A DNA stretch of 31,271 nucleotides from an uncultured Alistipes sp. (lineage in GTDB: Bacteria > Bacteroidota > Bacteroidia > Bacteroidales > Rikenellaceae): assembly GCA_958449275.1 (NCBI GenBank), contig CAUDHE010000020.1, positions 1-31,271 of the forward strand, written 5' to 3'. Below the pieces are notes generated by a model that made no database searches, was not told where the DNA came from, and saw only the letters and a list, made by a program, of their open reading frames with translations. Shown piece after piece: positions 1-7,786 of this stretch. Each line of letters starts with the position of its first letter. The first letter of the stretch is position 1. A program made the translations under genes and the position numbers.

Positions 1-2
1 TC

Positions 3-68
3 AACGGATATTACATAGGCGATCGGGTGAACTTCGCGGTGAACCTCAGGCTGGGATTGGTGTTTTGA
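3..68 (+). CDS. C-terminal end of an outer-membrane beta-barrel protein (partial)
   Basis: Only the last 21 codons and a TGA stop lie in the window; the gene begins upstream. The visible residues alternate polar and hydrophobic (NGYYIGDRVNFAVNLRLGLVF) and end in a terminal phenylalanine. That is the usual final strand and BAM recognition signal of an outer-membrane barrel. This is inferred from a very short piece, so the family (OmpA-like, TonB-dependent receptor, PorT-like or other) cannot be told. Confidence 0.5.
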   Translation, partial: NGYYIGDRVNFAVNLRLGLVF

Positions 69-147
69 TCTGTTGCCGATGCCGCTCCGTGCGTTCGGGA
101 CGCTGCGGCGCGGGGCGGAGCCTTACGCCAAATAGTTGATGTAAAAT

Positions 148-178
148 TTTGAGTATTGATTTTTTTGCATTACTTTTG
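148..178 (+). promoter_or_regulatory. Bacteroidota-type promoter of tRNA-Gln
   Basis: TTTG at 148-151 is followed by 19 bases and then TACTTTTG at 171-178, matching the sigma-ABfr consensus TTTG-N19-21-TAnnTTTG. The predicted start lies about 15 bases before the mature tRNA. Confidence 0.75.
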
Positions 179-199
179 TGCCGCTTACGAGCGAATGAT

Positions 200-270
200 T
201 GAGCTATGGTGTAATGGCAACACAGCAGATTTTGGTTCTGTTATTCCAAGTTCGAGTCTTGGTAGCTCAA
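200..270 (+). tRNA. tRNA-Gln (anticodon TTG)
   Basis: The sequence folds into a complete cloverleaf. The acceptor stem TGAGCTA (200-206) pairs with TAGCTCA (263-269), with A270 as discriminator. The anticodon stem GCAGA/TCTGT encloses the loop TTTTGGT, giving anticodon TTG. The T arm is CCAAG-TTCGAGT-CTTGG. CCA is not encoded, so it must be added after transcription. The gene has its own promoter just upstream and a strong terminator just downstream, so it appears to be a single-gene transcript. Confidence 0.93.
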
Positions 271-278
271 CCGAAGAA

Positions 279-308
279 AAAGAGGCTTTTCGAAAGCCTC
301 TTTTTTTG
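279..308 (+). terminator. Rho-independent terminator after tRNA-Gln
   Basis: AGAGGCTTT (281-289) and AAAGCCTCT (293-301) form a 9 bp stem with a TCG loop. A run of T residues follows directly. Confidence 0.88.
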
Positions 309-507
309 TTGCGGCTCGGCGGCATGGCGCATCGGCATTTTGCAGTTCGTCGCCTCCCGTCGCTGCGGACTGCCGACGCATTCATGCCGCCATCGGCGAA
401 CGGCAACCGATTCCCCGAACCTCATTTCGTCATGTCGTCGGGCGGAATATGATTTTTTTCGCTAAATTTACGACGTATTGTATTTTATCGAAAATTACTG
501 TCGAAAA

Positions 508-1032
508 ATGAACGATATTATGGAGTTTCGCAAGGCGACCGATGCAGATATCGACACGATAGTCGGAATAGTGGAATGCGGACGCGAACGGTTGCGCTTG
601 CAGGGTATAGATCAATGGCAAAGGGGATATCCGAACCGCGGCAGCATAGAGGCGGATATCGCGGCCGATGTCGGCATGGTGTTGTGCGCCGACGGTAGGG
701 CAGCGGCCTACGGCGCGGTGATCTTCACGGGCGAACGGGCCTACGACGCCATTTCGGACGGCAAGTGGATGACCGACGGGCCGTATGCCGTGGTGCATAG
801 GCTGTGCGTGGCTGAGGACTGCCTGCATCGCGGTTGCGGCATGGAGTTCATGCGCAATGTAGAGCGATTCGCGGTCGGCCGCGCGGCGAGTATCAGAATC
901 GACACCCATCCCGATAATGCGATCATGCAGCGTCTGGTGAAACGCATGGGATTCGTTTACTGCGGCGATGTGGTTATCGAGAGCCGACGTCTGGCATACG
1001 AAAAGATTTTGCGTCCTTCGGCGGCGGAATAA
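508..1032 (+). CDS. GNAT family N-acetyltransferase
   Basis: This 174-residue protein is about the usual size of a single-domain GNAT acetyltransferase, which moves an acetyl group from acetyl-CoA to an amine. The N-terminus (MEFRKATDADIDTIVGIV) is the usual first strand and helix of the fold. The central segment YAVVHRLCVAEDCLHRGCG is the V-x-x-x-x-R/Q-G/A acetyl-CoA loop in the slightly degenerate form of this subfamily. DTHPDNAIMQRLVKRMGFVYCG is the typical closing helix and strand. ATG at 508 was chosen; ATG at 520 would start right before the conserved part and is equally possible. The substrate cannot be told. A weak TAAATTTA box at 463-470 may be its promoter. It stands alone between tRNA-Gln and the peptidase. 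Confidence 0.85.
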   Translation: MNDIMEFRKATDADIDTIVGIVECGRERLRLQGIDQWQRGYPNRGSIEADIAADVGMVLCADGRAAAYGAVIFTGERAYDAISDGKWMTDGPYAVVHRLCVAEDCLHRGCGMEFMRNVERFAVGRAASIRIDTHPDNAIMQRLVKRMGFVYCGDVVIESRRLAYEKILRPSAAE

Positions 1033-1107
1033 CCGTCGTGCGAGACGTTATGTCGCGAAAAATAGTTAACTTCGCACAAATGTTGAACAAATAACCGCAA
1101 TACCGTT

Positions 1108-2493
1108 ATGAAGAAAACCTTTATTTGCGCGGCAATGATCGTGGCAGGTATCTTCGGCGCTTCGGCGCAAAGCAAGAACGGAGGCATCAGCGACGAAATG
1201 CTGGAGAGCATACGCCGCGGATATGCCGCCACTCCCGAACAAAAGGCCGTGAAAAACGCTTTGGCATCCAATTCCATTGCCGCATTGGCGGTCAATTCCG
1301 AGAATCTGGCCATGTGCGACACCCATTTTTCGCACCGCGTGACCACGCGAGGCATCACAAATCAGAAATCGTCGGGCCGCTGCTGGCTCTTTACGGGTCT
1401 GAACGTGCTGCGCTCGAAGATGATACAGAAATACGACCTGCCCGAGTTCGAGTTTTCGCAGAACTATTGTTCGTTCTACGATTTGTTGGAGAAATCGAAT
1501 CTTTTCCTTCAGGCCGTAATCGACACCCGCGACGCCGGACTGGACGACCGTAAAGTCGATTGGCTCATGAAGAATCCCATAGGCGACGGCGGACAGTTCA
1601 CGGGAGTGTCGAACCTCGTCATGAAGTACGGCGTGGTGCCCAAGTCGGTCATGCCCGAGACCTATCAGAGCGACAATACGAGCGGAATGACCTCGATTTT
1701 GAAGCAGAAGTTGCGCGAGTATGCTTTGGAGCTGCGTGCGATGAAACCTTCCGAGACGCAGAAGCGCAAGACGGAGATGCTGACCGAGATATACCGCATC
1801 CTGGCAGAGTGTCTGGGGGTTCCCCCGACCGAGTTCGAGTGGACGCGCTACGACAAGTCGGGCAACGCCGTGAGCACGAAATCGTATACCCCGAAAGGAT
1901 TCTACGACGAATATATCGGCGAGGATTTGGAGCATAATTACGTGATGATAATGAACGACCCTTCGCGCGAGTACGGCAAGGTGTACGAGATAGAATACGA
2001 CCGCCATGTCTACGACGGCGAGAACTGGCTCTACGTCAATCTGCCGATCGAACGGGTGAAAGAGATCGCTATTGCATCGATAAAGGACAATACAGCTATG
2101 TATTTCTCGTGCGACGTCGGCAAATTCATGGACCGCACGAAAGGTACGCTCGATCTGAAGAACTTCGATTACGAGTCGTTGTTCGCCACGTCGTTCCCGA
2201 TGGACAAACGCGAGCGCATACAGACTTTCACCAGCGGATCGTCGCATGCAATGACTCTGATCGCCGTCGATCTCGACGCTGCCGCCGCGCCTAAGAAGTG
2301 GATGGTGGAAAACAGTTGGGGTGCGGCATCGGGTTATCAGGGATGTCTGATTATGACCGACGAGTGGTTCGACGAGTATATGTTCCGTCTGGTGGCGGAG
2401 CGCAAGTACGTGCCCGAGGATGTGCTGAAGATGCTCGGCCAAAAGCCGACGCTTCTGCCCGCATGGGATCCCATGTTCTCGCCCGAGGAGTAA
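1108..2493 (+). CDS. Secreted aminopeptidase C / bleomycin hydrolase-family cysteine peptidase (C1B)
   Basis: This 461-residue papain-like peptidase matches the normal length of the C1B (PepC, bleomycin hydrolase) family, whose members trim N-terminal residues from peptides. The catalytic set is visible: Gln86 before Cys92 in NQKSSGRCWLF, His380 in GSSHAMTLIAVD, and Asn402 in MVENSWG. Unlike the cytoplasmic lactococcal and yeast enzymes, it begins with a clear signal peptide (MKKTFICAAMIVAGIFGASA followed by Q), so it should be exported to the periplasm or surface. Signal peptides are common in Bacteroidales members of the family. The start at 1108 gives that signal exactly. A TAACTTCG box at 1067-1074 is a plausible imperfect promoter. 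It is probably monocistronic, with a GC-rich hairpin at 2513-2544 downstream. Confidence 0.92.
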   Translation: MKKTFICAAMIVAGIFGASAQSKNGGISDEMLESIRRGYAATPEQKAVKNALASNSIAALAVNSENLAMCDTHFSHRVTTRGITNQKSSGRCWLFTGLNVLRSKMIQKYDLPEFEFSQNYCSFYDLLEKSNLFLQAVIDTRDAGLDDRKVDWLMKNPIGDGGQFTGVSNLVMKYGVVPKSVMPETYQSDNTSGMTSILKQKLREYALELRAMKPSETQKRKTEMLTEIYRILAECLGVPPTEFEWTRYDKSGNAVSTKSYTPKGFYDEYIGEDLEHNYVMIMNDPSREYGKVYEIEYDRHVYDGENWLYVNLPIERVKEIAIASIKDNTAMYFSCDVGKFMDRTKGTLDLKNFDYESLFATSFPMDKRERIQTFTSGSSHAMTLIAVDLDAAAAPKKWMVENSWGAASGYQGCLIMTDEWFDEYMFRLVAERKYVPEDVLKMLGQKPTLLPAWDPMFSPEE

Positions 2494-2512
2494 CGGGGCG
2501 ATGTAGTAAACG

Positions 2513-2544
2513 AACGCTGCGGGATTTTGCGGTCCCGCAGCGTT
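2513..2544 (+). terminator. Perfect GC-rich hairpin after the peptidase gene
   Basis: AACGCTGCGGGA and TCCCGCAGCGTT form a perfect 12 bp stem 20 bases after the stop codon. No T run follows, so it may stabilise the transcript end rather than act as a classical terminator. Confidence 0.5.
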
Positions 2545-2654
2545 TCGTGTCTTATCGCACTTGGTTTCGGTAAAGATCGATACGACTTTTTCTGAAATAA
2601 AAATATTTCCGCGTCATGCCGCCGAAGAGGATCGGTATCTTTTGCCGAATATAA

Positions 2655-2700
2655 TTATTTGCGACTCTGCGAGTCGCGCGGCCCGAGTCGCAATAATACA
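2655..2700. repeat. Intergenic palindromic element, copy 1
   Basis: GCGACTC-TGC-GAGTCGC (2661-2677) forms a small hairpin and is followed by GCGGCCC and a second GAGTCGC (2685-2691). TTGCGACTC at 2659 can also pair with GAGTCGCAA ending at 2693. The GCGGCCCGA core recurs near 22460 and 28765, and a close form near 25280. The element lies in the convergent gap between the peptidase and the hydrolase gene. Confidence 0.5.
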
Positions 2701-2713
2701 AGCGAGCGGCGTT

Positions 2714-3733
2714 TTACATGACCAGCCGTTCGCCCCAGCCCAAGACCGTGTACTTACGATCGATCTTTTCCATCTTTTGGAACGTCAGCCAAAAGGCCTC
2801 GCGATGGTCTATGGTGTGTCCCATTTCGTTTTCGTGGCCCGTTACGACCATCTTTGGCGCGAAGCCGTTTACGAAATCGTTCATGCGGTGAGTCCAGCAG
2901 TTGACGGTGAGAATGTCGACGCGGGGAATGCGGCTCTTTATATCCACGATCCACTCCATGTCCTCGGCATTGTATTGATCGCCCGAATGCGCTATGGTCT
3001 TGCCGTCGGCGGTGGTCACCACGTATATGTTGTTCATCATTTCGCCTTGGTGTCCGGGCAGTATCTTTATGCGTAACTTTCCGTTCGGCAGCGTAATCTC
3101 TTCGTCGACTATCTGTTCCGACCTGATGTGAGTTATGCGGGTTTCGTCGGGCATGAATTCGGTGGGGGCTATGACCGGTTTTCCCGCGTCGAGAAACATC
3201 TTTACCACAGCGGGATCGCCGTGGTCGCCGTGGTTATGAGTAATGAACAGCACGTCGCACCGATCCGCGACGGCTTGCATCAGCGAGTCGGGAATCAGTG
3301 TCTGACCCTTGCATGTCCCGCGCACTACATCGAAAGCTACGGAGGCCGAACGGGTGCGGGCTACGAAACCGTCGTTGTATATTTTGTATATCTCGAGTCC
3401 CTTCTTGACGGGGACCGACATTTCAGCTATCGTTTTGCTCACCCGCGAGTCGATGAATTGGCAGAACGCCTCGGTGTTGTCGTATCGCGTTTCGTGCAAC
3501 AGGGCATCTAAATTGTAAAGCGCGAGTTTGCGGACCGTCGGTGCGCCTTCGACGGGCGGATTGTCGGTGAGAGTGCGATCTATGAGATCGAACATTACGG
3601 CGGCCTGCTTGTGCAGGTACACATCTTCGTTTCCCCAGAATGCGCTGCGGTCGGTTTTGTTTTTCTCTTGCGCGCGCAGACCGATCGGCATTAATATCGC
3701 CGAAAATACGGCACAGAACAATAATCTTTTCAT
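2714..3733 (-). CDS. Secreted metallo-beta-lactamase-fold metal-dependent hydrolase
   Basis: The 339-residue product begins with a signal peptide (MKRLLFCAVFSAILMPIGLRAQ), so it should be periplasmic. The metallo-beta-lactamase metal site is visible: HNHGDH (His166, His168, Asp170, His171), His228 in PGHQGE, the bridging region AHSGDQ (Asp252), and His300 in VTGHENEMGH. This fits the UlaG/YycJ-like family of Zn or Mn hydrolases acting on phosphoesters or lactones; the substrate is unknown. About 150 residues precede the metal motif, more than usual, and I recognise no domain there. The start at 3733 was chosen because it begins the signal peptide; upstream codons in this frame cross a terminator. 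The isochorismatase-like gene lies upstream on the same strand but behind that terminator. Confidence 0.85.
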   Translation of the reverse strand: MKRLLFCAVFSAILMPIGLRAQEKNKTDRSAFWGNEDVYLHKQAAVMFDLIDRTLTDNPPVEGAPTVRKLALYNLDALLHETRYDNTEAFCQFIDSRVSKTIAEMSVPVKKGLEIYKIYNDGFVARTRSASVAFDVVRGTCKGQTLIPDSLMQAVADRCDVLFITHNHGDHGDPAVVKMFLDAGKPVIAPTEFMPDETRITHIRSEQIVDEEITLPNGKLRIKILPGHQGEMMNNIYVVTTADGKTIAHSGDQYNAEDMEWIVDIKSRIPRVDILTVNCWTHRMNDFVNGFAPKMVVTGHENEMGHTIDHREAFWLTFQKMEKIDRKYTVLGWGERLVM

Positions 3734-3787
3734 TTCGGTCGCTGTTGAATTTGTTTTCGGACCGACGGGCCTGCCGTCCGCGATTTC

Positions 3788-3819
3788 GAAAAAGGAACCC
3801 TTGCGCGGGGTTCCTTTTC
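3788..3819 (-). terminator. Rho-independent terminator after the isochorismatase-like gene
   Basis: AAAAGGAACCC and GGGTTCCTTTT form an 11 bp stem around a 7-base GC loop. Read on the minus strand it ends in a T run, about 50 bases past the stop codon at 3871. The A/T arms on both sides could let it work in both directions. Confidence 0.82.
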
Positions 3820-3870
3820 GGTTGTCGGGGAGCCTGACATCTCTTCGGCCGTCAGCTCGGTCCGAATCGA

Positions 3871-4422
3871 CTATAAGTTTTCGATGATCTCTTTGTTGGT
3901 GTATGCGTCGGCGCCGTAGCACGTCTTGAGGTATGCCAGACCGTTGAGGTAGTCCTCCTCGGTGAAAGAGTCGGTCGCCTCCTTGGCTACGACGACATCG
4001 TAACCCAGACAATAGGCGTCGGCCGAGGTGTGGCGCACGCACATGTGGGCATGCAATCCCGTCATGATGACGGTCTTAACACCCAACTCCTTCAACAGAA
4101 TGTCGAGATCGGTCTGGAAGAACCCGCTGTAACGACGCTTGGGAACCACATAGTCCTTATCCGAAACTTTCAGTTCGGGGATTACCTTTGCGCCCTCGGT
4201 TCCTGCGATGGCGTGGTCGCCCCACAGTTTAAGCTCGCGGTCGATACCGGCGATGTGGGCGTCGTTGCAGAAGATGACGGGAACACCGGCCGCGCGTGCG
4301 GCGTCGAGCAGTTCGGCCGTGGCGGGAACTATCGCCTTGCCGCGGTCGCATGCCAAAGCGCCCGTAACGAAGTCGTTGAGCATGTCGACTACGAGAATGG
4401 CGGGATTTTCAAATTTCTTCAT
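3871..4422 (-). CDS. Isochorismatase-like cysteine hydrolase
   Basis: The 183-residue cytoplasmic protein has the full catalytic triad of the isochorismatase-like (nicotinamidase-related) superfamily: Asp13 in ILVVDMLNDF, Lys95 in YVVPKRRYSGF, and Cys128 in GLHAHMCVRHTSADAY. The family hydrolyses amides or vinyl ethers such as nicotinamide, N-carbamoyl compounds or isochorismate. No motif here fixes the substrate. The nicotinamidase metal ligands are not obvious, so I do not call it pncA. The start ATG at 4422 gives MKKFENPAILVVD, directly before the first strand. The gene has its own promoter (TATATTTG on the minus strand at 4450-4457) and terminator, so it is likely a single-gene transcript. 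It is divergent from the AraC-type regulator. Confidence 0.88.
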   Translation of the reverse strand: MKKFENPAILVVDMLNDFVTGALACDRGKAIVPATAELLDAARAAGVPVIFCNDAHIAGIDRELKLWGDHAIAGTEGAKVIPELKVSDKDYVVPKRRYSGFFQTDLDILLKELGVKTVIMTGLHAHMCVRHTSADAYCLGYDVVVAKEATDSFTEEDYLNGLAYLKTCYGADAYTNKEIIENL

Positions 4423-4449
4423 TTTTTTGTTGTTTGTTGATTGACAATA

Positions 4450-4457
4450 CAAATATA
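4450..4457 (-). promoter_or_regulatory. Promoter -7 box of the isochorismatase-like gene
   Basis: The minus strand reads TATATTTG, an exact TAnnTTTG match, about 28 bases upstream of the start codon. A clear -33 TTG box is not seen. Confidence 0.6.
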
Positions 4458-4576
4458 GACTCTTTGCGCGAAAATGCGGTATCCGAACTTCGAATTTTTT
4501 TGCTGAAAAAGCCGTGGCGGAATGTCGTCGGGCGTGCGCCCGAGAGCGTAACGGCCGCAATTGGGGATATTTTTCG

Positions 4577-4584
4577 TACTTTCG
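4577..4584 (+). promoter_or_regulatory. Possible promoter -7 box of the AraC-type regulator
   Basis: TACTTTCG differs from TAnnTTTG by one base and lies about 50 bases before the start codon at 4637. No convincing -33 box is seen. Confidence 0.3.
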
Positions 4585-4636
4585 CGTTCCAATGGTTCGG
4601 CTCGCTGTCGTTATCGGGCGGGCGGCACGATGAGTT

Positions 4637-5446
4637 ATGAAAGACGGATTGGTAGTTTACAGACCCTGTGAATCGTTACGGCCTTATGTGAGGTATTATT
4701 GGATATTCAAAAGCGATCGTCCGATGAATGTGCTTACCTTTCCTATAGGTTGCACCCAGATCATTTTTCACAAGCGTACTCCGCTCGGCATTCCCGAGCT
4801 GAACGCAGTGCAGGATAGATTGACCGTCAGCGGACAAGTCAATTTTTCGGCTCATCTCCGCTCCGACGGCGACACGGAGATGATCGTGGCGGTGTTCCGA
4901 CCTCATGCGATGGGCGCTTTTCTGCACATGCCTGTTTCGTTGCTCTACAACCGCGAGGTTTCGGGTTACGACCTCGGGGACGGCGGACTGAACGAATTGG
5001 CCGAACGGGTATTCGATTGCGGCGATCATGCACTTTGTATCAATCTGATCGAGCGGTGGCTGTTGTCACGAATATCCTTCGGGTTTGCGGAGCGGAATCT
5101 GCCGCGGGCTGAGGCGGCCGTAAGGACGATCCTTGCGGATCCTCGGGTCACCGTAACCGAACTGGCCTCCGCCGTTTGCCTTGGCAGAAAACAGTTCGAA
5201 CGGGTATTCGGCTCGCTTGTGGGCATAAACCCAAAGGAATACACGCGTATCGTCCGTTTTCAAAAGTCTCTGGAACTGATGCGGCATCGGTCGGGCACGG
5301 TCGACTCGGCGCAGATCGCCTATGCGTGCGGATATGCGGATCAGTCGCATTTCATACGGGAGTTCAAACGGTTCAGCGGACATACGCCCTTATCGTTGTT
5401 GAAAGTCTCGCAGCCTTATTCCGATCTGTTCGCCGATCCCGTATAA
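4637..5446 (+). CDS. AraC family transcriptional regulator (DUF6597-type N-terminus)
   Basis: The 269-residue protein has an N-terminal half of the DUF6597 type (YRPCESLRPYVRYYWIF, then FPIGCTQIIFH and the FRPHAMGAFLH region) and a C-terminal AraC double helix-turn-helix at about residues 150-250. The first HTH is VTVTELASAVCLGRKQFERVFGSLVGINPKEYTRI. The second is SAQIAYACGYADQSHFIREFKRFSGHTPLS. The N-terminal domain probably senses a small molecule; the ligand is unknown. The start at 4637 fits the conserved N-terminus. An overlapping ATG at 4630 is out of frame. Possible targets are the divergent isochorismatase-like gene and the acyltransferase about 70 bases downstream, but no operator can be pointed out. 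Confidence 0.88.
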   Translation: MKDGLVVYRPCESLRPYVRYYWIFKSDRPMNVLTFPIGCTQIIFHKRTPLGIPELNAVQDRLTVSGQVNFSAHLRSDGDTEMIVAVFRPHAMGAFLHMPVSLLYNREVSGYDLGDGGLNELAERVFDCGDHALCINLIERWLLSRISFGFAERNLPRAEAAVRTILADPRVTVTELASAVCLGRKQFERVFGSLVGINPKEYTRIVRFQKSLELMRHRSGTVDSAQIAYACGYADQSHFIREFKRFSGHTPLSLLKVSQPYSDLFADPV

Positions 5447-5484
5447 ATGTCCCTTTCGTTCTATTCGTGTTCGGATAGTCGTTA

Positions 5485-5492
5485 TACCTTTG
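5485..5492 (+). promoter_or_regulatory. Promoter -7 box of the CatA-like gene
   Basis: TACCTTTG matches TAnnTTTG exactly and lies about 25 bases before the start codon, suggesting transcription separate from the regulator gene. Confidence 0.55.
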
Positions 5493-5516
5493 CGGGCGGT
5501 TTAAATATTACTGTTG

Positions 5517-6143
5517 ATGAGTATGAAAGAAGTAAATCCTCGCGAGACTGCCCGAGCATACGCTTTCGAGATGTGGATGCAGGCTCCCATGCCTATGGTG
5601 ACGTTTTTCAAAACGTTGGATGTGTCGCGCCTCGTTCGCGTAAGCCGAAGACGCGACATGAAATTCAACATGCTGATGTGCTGGTGCATCGGTCGGGCTG
5701 CGAGCGGCGTAAAAGAGTTTTATCTGCTACCCGCAGGCAACAAGCTGATGCGGTATGATGCCATTGCCGTGAATGCTATCGTCGCCAACCGCGCGGGCGG
5801 GGTCAGTTCGTGCGACATTCCGTTTTCCGACGATTTGCGTCGGTTCGAGGCCGATTATCTGCGACTCACGCGTCAGGTAGCAGAATCGTGCGAAAACCAC
5901 GATTTGACGACGAGTATGGTCATCGGCACGTCAGCCCTCGCGCAATACGAAATCGATGGCGCCGTAGGCATGTACAGCGGAGTCTTCAACAATCCGTTTC
6001 TTATTTGGGGCAAATACAGGCGGCGGTTCCTGAAAACGACGCTTACCGTTTCGTTCCAATTCCACCACACGCAGATGGACGGGGCGCACGCCGCATGTTT
6101 CTTGGATAGGTTGCAGCGTGAGATCGACGGTTTGACCGTCTGA
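5517..6143 (+). CDS. CatA-like (chloramphenicol acetyltransferase family) O-acyltransferase
   Basis: The 208-residue protein has the length and layout of a type A chloramphenicol acetyltransferase monomer. It opens with NPRETARAYAFEMW and continues with MKFNMLMCWCIGRAA. It ends with the catalytic His-x-x-x-Asp-Gly motif in FQFHHTQMDGAHAACFLDRLQ (His near residue 184). Such trimeric enzymes use acetyl-CoA to acylate a hydroxyl. Many chromosomal members in Bacteroidales are diverged from true resistance enzymes, and some drug-binding residues appear unlike classical CAT, so chloramphenicol resistance should not be assumed. ATG 5517 and ATG 5523 are both possible starts. It has its own -7 box and shares a bidirectional terminator (6176-6207) with tRNA-Val. 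Confidence 0.82.
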   Translation: MSMKEVNPRETARAYAFEMWMQAPMPMVTFFKTLDVSRLVRVSRRRDMKFNMLMCWCIGRAASGVKEFYLLPAGNKLMRYDAIAVNAIVANRAGGVSSCDIPFSDDLRRFEADYLRLTRQVAESCENHDLTTSMVIGTSALAQYEIDGAVGMYSGVFNNPFLIWGKYRRRFLKTTLTVSFQFHHTQMDGAHAACFLDRLQREIDGLTV

Positions 6144-6175
6144 TCGGGTACTGCGCTTTTGACAATAAACATACA

Positions 6176-6207
6176 AAAAAAGCGATCGATAATAACCGAT
6201 CGCTTTT
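6176..6207 (-). terminator. Bidirectional terminator between the CatA-like gene and tRNA-Val
   Basis: AAAAGCGATCG (6178-6188) and CGATCGCTTTT (6197-6207) form an 11 bp stem. On the minus strand it ends in at least six T residues just past tRNA-Val. It can also end the plus-strand CatA-like transcript. Confidence 0.85.
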
Positions 6208-6216
6208 CGTCGTTTG

Positions 6217-6291
6217 TGGGAGCTGAGGGATTCGAACCCCCGACCCTCTGCTTGTAAGGCAGATGCTCTGAACCAGCTGAGCTAAGCTCCC
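6217..6291 (-). tRNA. tRNA-Val (anticodon TAC)
   Basis: The minus strand gives a full cloverleaf. The acceptor stem is GGGAGCT/AGCTCCC with discriminator A. The D arm is GCTC-AGCTGGTTCA-GAGC, and the anticodon loop CTTACAA reads TAC. The T arm loop is GTTCGAATC. CCA is not encoded. It has its own promoter at 6313-6344 and a terminator directly downstream. Confidence 0.95.
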
Positions 6292-6312
6292 TTTTAATTA
6301 CTAAAGGCGTTG

Positions 6313-6344
6313 CAAAGGTAAGCAATGTTTTTTATATTTGCAAA
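6313..6344 (-). promoter_or_regulatory. Promoter of tRNA-Val
   Basis: On the minus strand TTTG is followed by exactly 20 bases and then TACCTTTG, the full sigma-ABfr consensus. It lies about 20 bases upstream of the tRNA. Confidence 0.8.
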
Positions 6345-6362
6345 TCTTTGTGCGATTTTTTT

Positions 6363-6425
6363 CGAAAAATTTTTCGAGTCGTTTTCGATCGGATCGTCGA
6401 ACGATCTCTCGATCCGAATGAAAAC
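6363..6425 (-). terminator. Terminator of tRNA-Asn
   Basis: The segments 6381-6396 and 6410-6425 pair over 16 positions with one mismatch and one G-T pair. On the minus strand this hairpin is followed by the 14-base palindrome CGAAAAATTTTTCG (6363-6376) and further T residues. Confidence 0.7.
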
Positions 6426-6445
6426 TTTCGCAGCCTTCGCGTAAG

Positions 6446-6519
6446 CGCCTGAACAAGGACTTGAACCTAGGACCCCATGATTAACAGTCATGTGCTCTAA
6501 CCAACTGAGCTATTCAGGC
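6446..6519 (-). tRNA. tRNA-Asn (anticodon GTT)
   Basis: The minus strand gives a full cloverleaf. The acceptor stem is GCCTGAA/TTCAGGC with discriminator G. The D arm contains AGCTCAGTTGGTTAGAGC, and the anticodon loop CTGTTAA reads GTT. The T loop is GTTCAAGTC. CCA is not encoded. It is separately promoted and terminated from tRNA-Val. Confidence 0.95.
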
Positions 6520-6558
6520 ATTGTAAAGAACGTTGTGTTTTGTTCTGTTTTGCGAGTG

Positions 6559-6590
6559 CAAATATAGAGGCAATTTTTCTTTTGTGCAAA
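6559..6590 (-). promoter_or_regulatory. Promoter of tRNA-Asn
   Basis: On the minus strand TTTG (6587-6590), then exactly 20 bases, then TATATTTG (6559-6566) match the full consensus. It is divergent from the DUF1573 gene. Confidence 0.82.
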
Positions 6591-6605
6591 TAAATCGCAA
6601 AAAAA

Positions 6606-7772
6606 ATGCAAAAAAAATATAACTTTGTTCCCGTTATGGGACATACATTATATAATAATCGGTTATCGGCGTTGTTCGCCGTGTTGTTTACGGCGTGCTC
6701 GGTTTGTTTTCCGTCGGCTTTGCGATCGCAGGAGTCGGACGCCGTACGAGCGCAGGCGGTGCGCTTCGATCATGAGAAATGGAATTTCGGCGATGTGGCC
6801 GAGGACGGCGGCAGTGTCGAACATACTTTCGTGTTCACTAACACGTCGTCTAAACCCGTGGTGATTTTGGATGTCGCGTCGGGTTGCGGCTGTACCACGC
6901 CCGTGTATTCGCGCAAACCCGTCATGAGCGGCGCAAAGGGCGAGATCGTGGTGTCGTTCGATCCGATGAATCGCCCGGGGCATTTTTCCAAAGGGGTGTC
7001 GGTGCAGATTTCGGGAGCGACCGAACTCGTGACGTTGCTCGTCGAGGGTACGGTGGTTCCTCGTGTGAAGAGCATCGAGGAACTTTATCCGTTCGATATG
7101 GGCGGCGGAGTGCGCTTCGATTCCAATTTTCGGGCCTTCGCATATGTGGGCCGCGGCGAGAGGGTAGAGGACCGGATCGGTTGGATCAACACATCGGATC
7201 GCAACGTTAGGCTGTCGTTCGAAGAGCTGGAGCAGAGCGGAATGCTCGGCATAGATGCGCCGCGTGTCTTGAAAGCGGGCGAAAAGGGCGTCATGGTTAT
7301 TTCGTACGAGGTACCGTCGGACAGCGATCGTTACGGTACTCTGAGCGACGTGCTCGGAGTGGATATCGACGGGCGACGGGCGCGCACTTTGTTGAGTGTA
7401 CATGCCATCGCCGTGGACCGTCACGATACTTCGTCGGACGATATGTCGTCGCCGATTGGCGAATTATCAAAAAAATTTATTAAATTTGGCGATGTAAAAC
7501 ACGGAAGAACGGTGACCGATACATCGGTAGAATTGGTTAATATGGGTGATAACGAGTTGGTTATCCGAGCCGTGGAGTGGCAGAGCAAGGCTCTGGAGTG
7601 TTCCTTGAAGGCCGGCGACCGTATTGCGGCGGGAGGTAAGGCGACCGTGAAGTTTACGCTCGACACCTCGGCGATCGATTACGGAGTATGGGTCGACCGC
7701 GTGAGAATCATCACCGACGATCCTTCGCGGCCGATGCAGACCTTGCGCGTGACGGCCGTTGTGGTCGAATGA
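6606..7772 (+). CDS. DUF1573 domain-containing exported protein
   Basis: The 388-residue protein has an N-terminal hydrophobic export segment (LSALFAVLFTACSVCFPSALRSQ). Next comes a DUF1573 domain at about residues 50-150 (FDHEKWNFGDVAEDGGSVEHTFVFTNTS, then VASGCGCTTP and FDPMNRPGHFSKGV). Two further Ig-like/ASH-type beta domains follow, the last starting KKFIKFGDVKHGRTVTDTSVELVN. DUF1573 proteins are abundant exported beta-sandwich proteins of Bacteroidota with no established role. Start choice is uncertain. ATG 6606 opens the longest frame, but a TAACTTTG -7 box at 6620-6627 lies inside it. If that box is used, translation would start at ATG 6636 (MGHTLYNNRL), almost at the 5' end of the RNA. 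Confidence 0.85.
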   Translation: MQKKYNFVPVMGHTLYNNRLSALFAVLFTACSVCFPSALRSQESDAVRAQAVRFDHEKWNFGDVAEDGGSVEHTFVFTNTSSKPVVILDVASGCGCTTPVYSRKPVMSGAKGEIVVSFDPMNRPGHFSKGVSVQISGATELVTLLVEGTVVPRVKSIEELYPFDMGGGVRFDSNFRAFAYVGRGERVEDRIGWINTSDRNVRLSFEELEQSGMLGIDAPRVLKAGEKGVMVISYEVPSDSDRYGTLSDVLGVDIDGRRARTLLSVHAIAVDRHDTSSDDMSSPIGELSKKFIKFGDVKHGRTVTDTSVELVNMGDNELVIRAVEWQSKALECSLKAGDRIAAGGKATVKFTLDTSAIDYGVWVDRVRIITDDPSRPMQTLRVTAVVVE

Positions 7773-7786
7773 CATTGAAACGGCAT

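Noticed and set aside
1066..2442. Antisense frame of 458 codons opposite the C1B peptidase
   Set aside because: Same cause as above: the sense strand carries the full catalytic triad and a signal peptide.
200..6519. tRNA genes as attachment sites of an integrated element
   Set aside because: No integrase is present in the window, and I saw no repeat of a tRNA 3' end flanking any block of genes.
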